Assembly: GCA_002391075.1 (NCBI GenBank)
Contig: DGRN01000013.1
Location: forward strand, 1-19,946
Direction of reading: 5' to 3'
Source: Candidatus Saccharibacteria bacterium UBA4387
GTDB lineage: Bacteria; Patescibacteriota; Saccharimonadia; Saccharimonadales; Saccharimonadaceae
DNA length: 19,946 nucleotides
Shown here: positions 1 to 5,989 of the stretch, piece after piece
Layout: every line of letters begins with the position of its first letter
Position numbering within the stretch: the stretch's first letter is position 1
Translations under genes and position numbers: made by a program
Notes under the pieces: model-generated
Databases searched by the model: none
What the model was told of the DNA's origin: nothing
The model's input: the letters and a program-made list of their open reading frames with translations, nothing else

Positions 1-441
1 GGCGCACAGCTCGGCATCATGTCCAGCCGCGACGCGCAACTTAAGGCACGCGATGCAGGATTGGACCTCGTCGAAATTTCATCGAACGCCAATCCGCCTG
101 TAGTAAAAATCATCGACTGGGGCAAATACCAGTATCAAAAGATGAAAGAACAGAGCCGCGCCAAGAAGAACGCGAAAAGTAGCGAACTCAAACAAATCCG
201 ACTTGGTTTGAAAATTGGGGAAAACGACCTCAATATTAAAGTCCGCAAAACCCTCGAATTACTCGAAGGTGGCGACAGAGTCAAAATTATGATTATCTTC
301 CGTGGTCGCGAAATCGCCCACAAAGAAATCGGCACCGAACTGATGAACAAAATCATCGAAAAGCTTGGTCCGGACATCGTAGTTGACGGCAAATCGCAAA
401 TGAGCGGACGCAACCTTATCTTCATGGTTCGCCATAAGTAG
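1..441 (+). CDS. infC: Translation initiation factor IF-3 (5' end missing)
   Basis: IF-3 binds the 30S subunit, prevents premature 50S joining and checks start-codon selection. The reading frame is open from base 1: the residues before the first visible ATG (base 19), GAQLGI, match the family pattern around the N-domain. The gene therefore starts left of the window and the ATG at 19 is internal. The family signature GLDLVEIS..A.PPV.KI.DWGKY.Y is clear near the start, followed by a lysine-rich linker helix and the complete C-terminal domain ending in an IFMVRHK-like tail. About 30 N-terminal residues are absent because of the window edge. It is followed after 75 bases by rpmI and then rplT, the near-universal infC-rpmI-rplT operon, in which L20 often represses the operon in other bacteria. 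The leader where that control would sit is not in view. Confidence 0.97.
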   Translation, partial: GAQLGIMSSRDAQLKARDAGLDLVEISSNANPPVVKIIDWGKYQYQKMKEQSRAKKNAKSSELKQIRLGLKIGENDLNIKVRKTLELLEGGDRVKIMIIFRGREIAHKEIGTELMNKIIEKLGPDIVVDGKSQMSGRNLIFMVRHK

Positions 442-516
442 GTTGCCCAAAACGCCCACCGGTTCCCTACACCCCAAAGCGTTCAAAATATTAACTAAAG
501 TAGGAAAAGGTACAAA

Positions 517-711
517 ATGCCAAAACTCAAAACCCACAAGGGTACTCAGAAGCGCGTACGCATCACGCCAACCGGCAAAATCATGCGCGAACGTGCTTAC
601 GGAAACCACATTCTTTCCAAGAAATCGAAGGCTCGCAAGCGCGTCATCAAGAGCACTGCGTCCATCAAGGGCCGCATCAAAAGAAACGTTAAAACTGCAC
701 TAGGAGCCTAA
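517..711 (+). CDS. rpmI: 50S ribosomal protein bL35
   Basis: A 64-residue, very basic protein beginning MPKLKTHKGTQKR and containing the family's KSKARKR stretch. This is the normal length and pattern of bL35, a component of the 50S subunit. A purine-rich ribosome site (AGGAAAAGG) precedes the ATG. It lies 75 bases after infC, and its stop is separated by one base from the start of rplT, so the two are very probably translationally coupled. Identification is by family pattern and conserved operon position. Confidence 0.97.
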   Translation: MPKLKTHKGTQKRVRITPTGKIMRERAYGNHILSKKSKARKRVIKSTASIKGRIKRNVKTALGA

Positions 712-712
712 G

Positions 713-1054
713 ATGAGAGTTAAAAGAGGTGTCGCCGCACACGCAAAGCACAAAAAGATTCTAAAAGCCGCCAAGGGCATGCAACATTACCGCACACGCA
801 GCTTCCGTCTCGCGAAGCAAGGTGTTATCAAATCGTTGCAATACTCTTATCGCGACCGCCGCAATCGCAAACGCGATCTTCGCACCCTTTGGATTACGCG
901 CATCAACAATGCCGCTCGTGAAAACGGTATCAGCTACAGCAAGCTTATTAACGGCATGAAGAATAAAGGCATCGAACTCGACCGCAAGGTCTTGGCCGAA
1001 ATCGCCGTCAGCGATCCAAAAGCCTTTGCTGCTATCTGCGAAAGCGCAAAATAA
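713..1054 (+). CDS. rplT: 50S ribosomal protein bL20
   Basis: A 113-residue protein with the characteristic bL20 pattern: MRVKRGVAAHAKHKKILKAAKG at the start, RDRRNRKRDLRTLWITRINAA-like helices in the middle and an AEIAVSDP.AF end. bL20 is an early 50S assembly protein that binds 23S rRNA, and in several bacteria it represses its own operon. The Shine-Dalgarno AGGAG lies inside the last codons of rpmI and the start follows the rpmI stop by one base. A rho-independent terminator follows 14 bases after the stop, so this is the last gene of the operon. Confidence 0.97.
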   Translation: MRVKRGVAAHAKHKKILKAAKGMQHYRTRSFRLAKQGVIKSLQYSYRDRRNRKRDLRTLWITRINNAARENGISYSKLINGMKNKGIELDRKVLAEIAVSDPKAFAAICESAK

Positions 1055-1067
1055 TATTCTATCATTC

Positions 1068-1100
1068 AAAATATCCGCACTACACTGGCGGATATTTTTG
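1068..1100 (+). terminator. Terminator of the infC-rpmI-rplT operon
   Basis: An 11-bp stem, AAAATATCCGC at 1068-1078 against GCGGATATTTT at 1088-1098, encloses a 9-base loop and ends in a T-run. The sequence shows it directly. It lies 14 bases past the rplT stop. Confidence 0.85.
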
Positions 1101-1140
1101 ATGGCAAAAAATCAGGTCTCGCTGTCAAGTCCCATCAGAC

Positions 1141-1169
1141 TTGACTTTTTACGCCAGATGTGCTATAAT
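1141..1169 (+). promoter_or_regulatory. Near-consensus sigma-70 promoter for the 52-residue ORF
   Basis: TTGACT at 1141-1146, a 17-base spacer and TATAAT at 1164-1169, with a TGC just before the -10 box (extended -10). This is the best-matching promoter in the window. It predicts a start near 1176 and a leader of about 65 bases before the ATG at 1240. Confidence 0.85.
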
Positions 1170-1239
1170 TAAAAGATACTGCAGCAAAAAACACTGCTTG
1201 GACCTTACCGCCCGACGAAAAGTCGAAAGGAGAATTGCT

Positions 1240-1398
1240 ATGAAGAAGATCGACAAAAGACACGCATCCGCCCTCCACATCATCGAAGCCGCTAAGCATT
1301 GCGAGCGCAAGCCCCCGATGCCCCGCCCCAGCACCATCCCGAACAAGAAGCATCAGCAGCGCAAAAGCGCATGCCGCGGCAAATACCTCAGCATCTAG
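1240..1398 (+). CDS. Small basic protein of unknown function (52 aa), strongly expressed unit
   Basis: I do not recognise this protein. It has 52 residues, is rich in Lys, Arg and His with few acidic residues, and has two Cys and a proline-rich centre (PPMPRPSTIP). It has no membrane segment or signal peptide. The start ATG at 1240 is chosen because a full AAAGGAG ribosome site lies just upstream, although the frame is open further left. Its surroundings argue that it is real: a near-consensus promoter at 1141-1169 and a perfect terminator right after the stop give a private transcript of about 250 bases. Composition suggests binding to RNA, DNA or the ribosome, but that is inference. The unit could alternatively be a regulatory RNA with incidental coding. 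It lies between the L20 operon and the convergent RNase P RNA gene. Confidence 0.65.
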   Translation: MKKIDKRHASALHIIEAAKHCERKPPMPRPSTIPNKKHQQRKSACRGKYLSI

Positions 1399-1406
1399 CT
1401 TCTCCC

Positions 1407-1430
1407 GCCCCGCCCCAGCGGGGCTTTTTA
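1407..1430 (+). terminator. Strong rho-independent terminator after the 52-residue ORF
   Basis: GCCCCGC at 1407-1413, loop CCCA, GCGGGGC at 1418-1424, then TTTTTA. A perfect 7-bp all-GC stem with a U-tract, eight bases after the stop codon. Confidence 0.9.
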
Positions 1431-1469
1431 TTTACAGCATCCAGCAATCTGCTCTGTTTTTGTCAACAC

Positions 1470-1496
1470 AAAAAGCGCTATATATTATATAGCGCC
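1470..1496 (-). terminator. Terminator of RNase P RNA gene (minus strand)
   Basis: A 9-bp perfect stem, GCGCTATAT at 1475-1483 and its complement at 1487-1495, with a 3-base loop. On the minus strand it is followed by five Ts (complement of A1470-1474). Together with the plus-strand terminator at 1407-1430 it insulates two convergent units. Confidence 0.8.
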
Positions 1497-1510
1497 AATT
1501 TTTCATCCTA

Positions 1511-1870
1511 AAAGCTCGTCTGATAAGCCGGGTTCTGTATCGAAAGCACAAAGAGGCTCCCAATTGTAGTCATCTATCTAGCTTCGCGATTGCTCACGAA
1601 GTCGAGCGGTGAGCGACCATCCGCGGATCACGGTATCTAGGTCTCCTTGCAGCCAATAGAGTTTACCTCACCCCGATGTCACCACCGAGATCTGTGGGCT
1701 CTTACCCCACTCTTTTCACCCTTACCCAAAGCCGAAGCATTGAGCGGTTTTGTTTCTGTGGCACTTTTCCTACGCTTGCGCGCGGTTGCCGTTAGCAACT
1801 ATCGTATCCTATGCTGCCCGGACTTTCCTCTCGCCATTTTTCAGGCCAGCGACTACATCAACGAGCTTAT
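1511..1870 (-). ncRNA. rnpB: RNase P RNA (bacterial type A-like)
   Basis: This is the catalytic RNA that removes 5' leaders from tRNA precursors. On the minus strand the conserved core is plain. GAGGAAAGTCCGGGC near the 5' end (P4 5' strand) and ACAGAACCCGGCTTATC near the 3' end (P4 3' strand) are near-universal. GTGGGGTAAGAGCCCAC carries the L15 GGU that pairs with the tRNA CCA end. The ends are set by helix P1: AAGCTCGT (1861-1868, read on the minus strand) pairs with ACGAGCTT (1512-1519). Total length of about 360 nt is normal. It has its own promoter just upstream and a terminator downstream. Plus-strand open frames across this stretch are coincidental. The exact ends are accurate to a few bases. 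Confidence 0.97.
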
Positions 1871-1874
1871 CTCC

Positions 1875-1903
1875 ATTTTAACAAAATTTGACAAAACTTT
1901 CAA
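1875..1903 (-). promoter_or_regulatory. Promoter of rnpB
   Basis: Read on the minus strand: TTGAAA (1898-1903), a 17-base spacer and TAAAAT (1875-1880). The predicted start near 1868-1870 coincides with the first base of the P1 helix, so the RNA may need little 5' trimming. Confidence 0.75.
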
Positions 1904-2054
1904 TACTTGGCATAATATCGACGCTTTCAAAACGCATTCATACTCATTTTGCGCCTATATTTTTAATGTCGCACAATATCATTCTCCGGCCGCCTGAACA
2001 CATTTTTTAAGTAGCCTTCCCCGCCCCGAACTCTCAACCACAAATGCGTGAATA

Positions 2055-2936
2055 CTAATATTCACCGCGCATTGTGTATTGATCAATAATTTTATTAACC
2101 TCCGCATCGGCCTCAACGTTTTGCGAACGCGGCACATGCACAAAGCTATAACTATCCAACTTACTGAGTAATTTTAGTATATCGTCGTGCACTTGCCACA
2201 AATCCGAATTTTTCACCTTGTATACGCCGTTCATCTGATTTACCATCATTAGACTGTCGCTCACAAAGCGCACACGTTTCAAGCCCAACTCAATCGCTTG
2301 CTCAATACCTTCCTTCAGACCATAATACTCAGCCAAGCGCGAGTTCGACATACCCAAAAATTCACCGCCCCTCTTAATTTCTCGCCCATCGGCACCCACA
2401 ATATAGTACCCAAGGCCACTCGGGCCAGGATTCCCCCGGCTCCCACCATCGGTGTATATCGTAGCCGTATCGCTAATTGGCGCACGTTCACTTTCACCGA
2501 CTCGCATCGTACGAGTCGACACCTCAACTGTCTTCGTCGTCATAATCTGCAACACCATCATCGTCGCCTCATCTAGCGTCATCGATGAAGTATCGCCAAT
2601 CCCGACCCACTTATACGCCGAATAACGTTCGTTCACAATTTTTATTGCGTCATCACCCAATGTCACGTCATATACAATAAACAAGTTCCCCTGCCTCGAC
2701 GCATCGCCCAGGTTCGTAAAAGTCACCGCATCCGCCAAGCGCACACTTTGCGCCTGCACTCCGGTATTTTCATAAATTACACGCGTCATCGCCTCTTCGG
2801 GCTGCTCGCCATAAATAATTTTGCCCGTCGGCAACTCATAATTGCTCAGCCCCTCAATGCGCCCCGCCGCTCTCTTGAGCAACAAAATATCACCATCTCG
2901 TCTGCATATCGCCGTCACCCGAATACGCTGTTTCAT
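2055..2936 (-). CDS. Nudix-domain / ribonuclease HI fusion protein
   Basis: A 293-residue two-domain protein. Residues 1-130 have a Nudix fold. The Nudix box starts at G38 and E44 but reads RVIYENTGV at 52-60 where RE(x2)EE(x)G is expected, so two of the metal-binding glutamates are lost (V53, N57) and catalysis there is doubtful. Residues 158-293 are RNase H with all four acidic residues: D163 in TDGGSRGNPG, E203 in AEYYGL, D227 in SDS and D277 in NVEADAEVN. This half should cut RNA in RNA-DNA hybrids. The start at 2936 is preferred over the ATG at 2945 because an extended -10 box (TGC TAAAAT, 2944-2952) overlaps the earlier ATG and would start transcription at about the chosen codon. No Shine-Dalgarno is visible. 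A structured RNA lies directly upstream. Confidence 0.9.
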   Translation of the reverse strand: MKQRIRVTAICRRDGDILLLKRAAGRIEGLSNYELPTGKIIYGEQPEEAMTRVIYENTGVQAQSVRLADAVTFTNLGDASRQGNLFIVYDVTLGDDAIKIVNERYSAYKWVGIGDTSSMTLDEATMMVLQIMTTKTVEVSTRTMRVGESERAPISDTATIYTDGGSRGNPGPSGLGYYIVGADGREIKRGGEFLGMSNSRLAEYYGLKEGIEQAIELGLKRVRFVSDSLMMVNQMNGVYKVKNSDLWQVHDDILKLLSKLDSYSFVHVPRSQNVEADAEVNKIIDQYTMRGEY

Positions 2937-2962
2937 TACTAACATTTTAGCACAAAGACTAT

Positions 2963-3101
2963 CAAAAAATCCCAGATCGACCCATTTTTTCCCGTATCAA
3001 AGACACGGTGGGTAAACTCTTATGTATCATCCCCACGAGGATAATACCACGAACTCCCTAAACATGATCATTCAGGAAAATCATGTAGTCAATCTAGGAT
3101 T
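2963..3101 (-). ncRNA. Candidate structured RNA, four-helix junction, about 138 nt, no known family
   Basis: On the minus strand the segment after a good promoter folds almost completely. A 15-bp closing helix pairs bases 3101-3087 with 2968-2982 (12 Watson-Crick, 3 G-U pairs) and is followed by six Us, so it doubles as a terminator. Inside are three perfect or near-perfect hairpins: 3086-3080 with 3068-3062 (7 bp, 11-base loop), 3047-3039 with 3032-3024 (9 bp, 6-base loop) and 3008-3002 with 2998-2992 (7 bp, UUU loop). The predicted transcription start coincides with the first paired base. I see no SRP, tmRNA, 5S or classical riboswitch signature. It may be an independent small RNA or a leader controlling the downstream Nudix-RNase H gene. 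That gene seems to have its own promoter, which favours an independent RNA. Confidence 0.6.
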
Positions 3102-3107
3102 ACCTTT

Positions 3108-3135
3108 ATTATATCACACGATGCGCCAACGCCAA
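3108..3135 (-). promoter_or_regulatory. Promoter of the structured RNA
   Basis: Read on the minus strand: TTGGCG (3130-3135), a 16-base spacer and TATAAT (3108-3113), preceded by TGA (extended -10). Predicted start about 3101. It begins eight bases after the stop codon of the M50 protease gene. Confidence 0.7.
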
Positions 3136-3142
3136 GCACAAG

Positions 3143-3757
3143 CTAAAAGCCCACGATTTTCTCGAACAAGCCCAAAATCGCATTCTCGACCAAGTACATA
3201 TAGTTCGACAGCAAGCCACCGCAAACCACCACCAATACGAACACAAAAGTCGTACCATAGCGTTCAATTTTATCCATTACATCGCGCACAAAATTTGGCG
3301 CCAACGCATATAATACCCTGCTTCCATCCAATGGCGGCACCGGCAAGATATTAAAGGTCGCAAAACCCAAATTAACCATCGTCGCATGCGCTAATACAGA
3401 CCACCCAGTCGCACACCACACGCAATGCGCCACAAAAGCCAAAACCAGATTCGTCAGCGGCCCCGCTATCGCCACCAGCGCCATGCTCCACTCGCCATGC
3501 TTCAGATTTCTCGGATTAATCGGCACCGGCTTAGCGCCACCAAATATCGGACCGCCCAGTACCGCCAAAATCAGCGGCAAAGCCACCGACATCCACGGAT
3601 CAATATGTTTTAACGGATTCAGTGATAACCTGCCACTCAACCGCGCCGTATGATCGCCTTGCCACAACGCCACCACGCCATGCATTATCTCATGCAAAAC
3701 CGTCGACACAATCACAATCACCAATGTCTCAAGAATTAAAAAAATAAGGCCATCCAT
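3143..3757 (-). CDS. Site-2 protease family (M50) membrane metalloprotease
   Basis: A 204-residue integral membrane protein. HEIMH at residues 22-26 is the zinc-binding HExxH inside the first membrane helix, and N136-ILPVPPLDG145 is the second M50 motif, whose Asp144 is the third ligand. Further hydrophobic helices lie at about 55-70, 93-115 and 168-190. There is no PDZ domain, so it belongs to the short SpoIVFB/YwhC-like group that cuts substrates within the membrane. The substrate is unknown. It is probably leaderless: TGC TAAAAT (3764-3772) ends six bases before the ATG. It lies between rpmB upstream and the structured RNA downstream. Confidence 0.93.
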   Translation of the reverse strand: MDGLIFLILETLVIVIVSTVLHEIMHGVVALWQGDHTARLSGRLSLNPLKHIDPWMSVALPLILAVLGGPIFGGAKPVPINPRNLKHGEWSMALVAIAGPLTNLVLAFVAHCVWCATGWSVLAHATMVNLGFATFNILPVPPLDGSRVLYALAPNFVRDVMDKIERYGTTFVFVLVVVCGGLLSNYMYLVENAILGLFEKIVGF

Positions 3758-3763
3758 GACCTT

Positions 3764-3772
3764 ATTTTAGCA
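3764..3772 (-). promoter_or_regulatory. Extended -10 promoter giving a leaderless M50 mRNA
   Basis: TGC TAAAAT on the minus strand, with 6 bases between the hexamer and the ATG at 3757. No good -35 box is seen at the right distance, as is usual for extended -10 promoters. Confidence 0.55.
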
Positions 3773-3784
3773 AATATTGTTCAA

Positions 3785-3976
3785 TTATTTAATCAAACCC
3801 TTTTTGCGGAGTGTGCGCAAAGCGGAAGTCGATACATTCAAACGAACTTTCTGACCATCCACGACAAAGGTGCGCTTCTGAATGTTTGGCTTAAAAACCT
3901 TGCGAGTCTTATGCTGAGAAAAGCTCACATTGTGGCCATACATTTTTCCCTTACCGGTAATTTCACAAACTGCCAT
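3785..3976 (-). CDS. rpmB: 50S ribosomal protein bL28
   Basis: A 63-residue basic protein, MAVCEITGKG at the start, then SFSQHKTRKVFKPNIQK and LNVSTSALRTLRKKG, the standard bL28 layout. It is a structural component of the 50S subunit. Only one of the Cys positions of zinc-type L28 is present, so it is the zinc-free form. It has its own promoter at 4015-4043 and is monocistronic or read with the M50 gene downstream (27-base gap). Confidence 0.96.
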   Translation of the reverse strand: MAVCEITGKGKMYGHNVSFSQHKTRKVFKPNIQKRTFVVDGQKVRLNVSTSALRTLRKKGLIK

Positions 3977-4014
3977 AATATATCTCTTAAATTTATTTTT
4001 CTAAACTATATCTT

Positions 4015-4043
4015 ATTATACCGCAAATGTCCTACTTTCGCAA
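4015..4043 (-). promoter_or_regulatory. Promoter of rpmB
   Basis: Read on the minus strand: TTGCGA (4038-4043), a 17-base spacer and TATAAT (4015-4020). It predicts an AT-rich leader of about 30 bases before the rpmB ATG. Confidence 0.7.
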
Positions 4044-4073
4044 GAGGTAGCCATCGCATCGCCACCTATTCCT

Positions 4074-4523
4074 CTAGTCCAGCTTCCAAATCTCTAGCGT
4101 TGCCGGCAAAGATGACGCGTTCTTAATCTTTAGTTTCTTCTCTACCTTCACGCTAGCCTTAATTTCCGCAAAGTCCATATTCCCCATCGGGATTACGATT
4201 TTCGGCTCCACCACGCTCACAATCTTTGCGTTGGTTGTTCCCAGAATATCAATCGGGCCAAGATTATCCAAATCTTCCATCTGCGCTGTATTGCCGACCA
4301 AACCAATCTTAATCGTACTAACCGTTGCGCGATACATAATCCCACCATCCTTCAACGCTACGCCAGTCACCGCCAAATCGCCAATTTCAAACTCGCCAGC
4401 TCCTGCCAATACACCAACTTTCAAATCCGCCGCCACGGTCGACTGAGCAATATTTATATTCACAGTTTTATCCTTAAGGCGAATCGTCATTTCATCTGGA
4501 TTTTTCAACTCAATTTCAAACAT
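4074..4523 (-). CDS. Metallo-beta-lactamase-fold protein lacking metal ligands
   Basis: A 149-residue protein. GAGEFEIGDLAVTGV, then a hydrophobic strand ending IGLVGNTAQ, and VVEPKIVIPMGNMDF line up with the UlaG/Lactamase_B_3 type of metal-dependent hydrolase. In that family these blocks read roughly GEYEI...VTG, GDLGH and EPKIVIPMHY. Here the histidines and aspartates are gone (GNTAQ, IPMGN) and there is no N-terminal HxHxDH, so it should not hydrolyse anything. A structural or binding role is more likely. It is the last gene of the long operon, 11 bases after the winged-helix regulator, with an AAAGGAG ribosome site. The pairing suggests the two proteins work together. Family assignment is by motif resemblance and is fairly but not fully secure. 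Confidence 0.7.
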   Translation of the reverse strand: MFEIELKNPDEMTIRLKDKTVNINIAQSTVAADLKVGVLAGAGEFEIGDLAVTGVALKDGGIMYRATVSTIKIGLVGNTAQMEDLDNLGPIDILGTTNAKIVSVVEPKIVIPMGNMDFAEIKASVKVEKKLKIKNASSLPATLEIWKLD

Positions 4524-4534
4524 TTTTCTCCTTT

Positions 4535-5134
4535 CTACAGTATATTTTCCGGATCGTATTTATCGCTTACCTTCAAAGCCCAAATATCTAAAATAAATCT
4601 ATCGCGAATACTTTTTCTATACAGGTAATCCTCGCGACTCATAATTGCATAATTCAGCGGTTTACCCTGCTTTTTCTCAACCAATTCAGCCCAGCGCGTC
4701 AACTTCCTCGAATGATCGTCGCCAACAATCAGCAAATCCAAACCTTCCTGCCCTGGCAAACGATTCAACACCAACAAAGCATCCAAGATATTTTCCACCG
4801 GACGAACCATATCTTCCCAAGAGTTTCGGCGCACTTCAATTTTTTGCACAGAATCAATTTTGCTCGAAAACATTTGCGCCATCGGTTTCGCAAAAGGATG
4901 TTTCAAATTCGCCGAATAATAAACTTTATTCTCATAGTTCTCGATTTTAACCAACCCAAGCGCGCTTAAATTGTTCAACTCGCGGCGCACGGAATTTATT
5001 TGTTCTTCAATCACGCGCGTAATCTCGCGCACATAATAAGATTTTTCAGGATTCTCAAAAAACAACGCCAATAACTTGGCTCTTGTTTTTGAACCAAATA
5101 ATTTTTCCAATGGTAATGTTTTTGCTATACTCAT
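4535..5134 (-). CDS. Winged-helix DNA-binding protein with nucleotidyltransferase-like C-terminal domain
   Basis: A 199-residue protein. Residues 1-75 form an ArsR/TrmB-like winged helix: KLFGSKTRAKLLALFFENPEKSYYVREI is the classic opening, with a recognition-helix region QINSVRRELNNLSALGLV and a wing NKVYYSAN. Residues 110-199 resemble a minimal nucleotidyltransferase (GLDLLIVGDD, later LNYAIMSREDYLYR and DRFILDIWA). The usual GSxxxG and paired catalytic aspartates are not intact, so it is probably a sensor or partner-binding module. A strong AGAGG-type ribosome site precedes the ATG. It lies 44 bases after miaA and 11 before the inactive MBL-fold gene. It may be an autoregulator of the operon, which is inference. 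Confidence 0.75.
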   Translation of the reverse strand: MSIAKTLPLEKLFGSKTRAKLLALFFENPEKSYYVREITRVIEEQINSVRRELNNLSALGLVKIENYENKVYYSANLKHPFAKPMAQMFSSKIDSVQKIEVRRNSWEDMVRPVENILDALLVLNRLPGQEGLDLLIVGDDHSRKLTRWAELVEKKQGKPLNYAIMSREDYLYRKSIRDRFILDIWALKVSDKYDPENIL

Positions 5135-5178
5135 CCTACCTCTAGTTTATCACAAAAAGAACACTAAAAATATCAATT

Positions 5179-5976
5179 TTATTTTGTGTACTGATTTATT
5201 ATCCAGTCTTTCGCCTCATTTAGCGGCAACCAGTTAATATTTTTATTCCGCCTGAACCAAGTTAGTTGTCGCTTGGCTAAATGCCAGTCGTCTAGTACAA
5301 ATATTTTTATCGCTTCTTCTCGACTTATCTTGCCACTCATCATATCTCGCACAATTGGATAAATATTCGAGCGCATCGACTGCAACTCCCAATCATATTT
5401 CTCCGCCAAACGCCGCGTCTCTTCCTCGATTGGCTGTTCAAAAAATTTCTCCGCCCGCAGCTGCAACCTTTTCCGCAATTGCTCACGTGACCAATCTATT
5501 CCAACGACCAAATAATTCTTGTTCATCTCCGCGCGATCGCTCTGTGTTCGCTTAGCTTCGCCCGAAAAATCGTAATCGTAAACCAAAGCGTCAACATACA
5601 AACCGGTCCCACCGGCAATTATCGGCAGACGCCCTCGCTCACGAATCTCGGCCATTTTTTCGCGCGCATATTTTACAAAATCATATACCGTAAACCGCTC
5701 ATCTGACTCCACCAAGTCAATCCCCCAATGCGGCACACCCTGCATCTCTTCCAAGGTCGGCTTCGCTGTTCCTATATCCATCCCCTTATAAATCGCCCGC
5801 GAATCCGCCGAAATCACTTCCGCTGCAAAATCCCCCGCCTCTACGTCGCAACCGCGCAACCGAGACAATTCCAGCGCCACATCAATCGCCAACCCAGTTT
5901 TTCCAGATGCCGTCGGTCCAATAATGACCAGGATTTTCTCCTGGCCATTATTTCCGCGGCCTTGCGTATTTTTCAA
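5179..5976 (-). CDS. miaA: tRNA dimethylallyltransferase
   Basis: MiaA transfers a dimethylallyl group to A37 of tRNAs that read U-starting codons, the first step to i6A/ms2i6A, which stabilises reading. The P-loop GPTASGKT is at residues 20-27, with ISADSRAIYKGMDIGTAKPT and AGGTGLYVDAL following, and HLAKRQLTWFRRN near the end, all family hallmarks. At 265 residues it is short (about 300 is usual) and the central helical insert is reduced. The start is TTG at 5976, because AGGAG lies six bases before it and no suitable ATG exists before the P-loop. It follows efp by 13 bases in the same operon. Dimethylallyl pyrophosphate must come from elsewhere, since no isoprenoid genes are in view. Confidence 0.96.
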   Translation of the reverse strand: MKNTQGRGNNGQEKILVIIGPTASGKTGLAIDVALELSRLRGCDVEAGDFAAEVISADSRAIYKGMDIGTAKPTLEEMQGVPHWGIDLVESDERFTVYDFVKYAREKMAEIRERGRLPIIAGGTGLYVDALVYDYDFSGEAKRTQSDRAEMNKNYLVVGIDWSREQLRKRLQLRAEKFFEQPIEEETRRLAEKYDWELQSMRSNIYPIVRDMMSGKISREEAIKIFVLDDWHLAKRQLTWFRRNKNINWLPLNEAKDWIINQYTK

Positions 5977-5989
5977 GCAAAGCTCCTAA

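Noticed and set aside
1647..1997. Open plus-strand frame of 116 codons
   Set aside because: It lies across the RNase P RNA gene and its promoter on the other strand, has no ribosome site, and its translation has no recognisable pattern.
2963..3101. Reading the structured RNA as 6S, SRP or 5S RNA
   Set aside because: It forms a multi-branched junction rather than the 6S rod with a central bubble, lacks the SRP GGAAGGAAGC-like tip, and lacks conserved 5S sequences.
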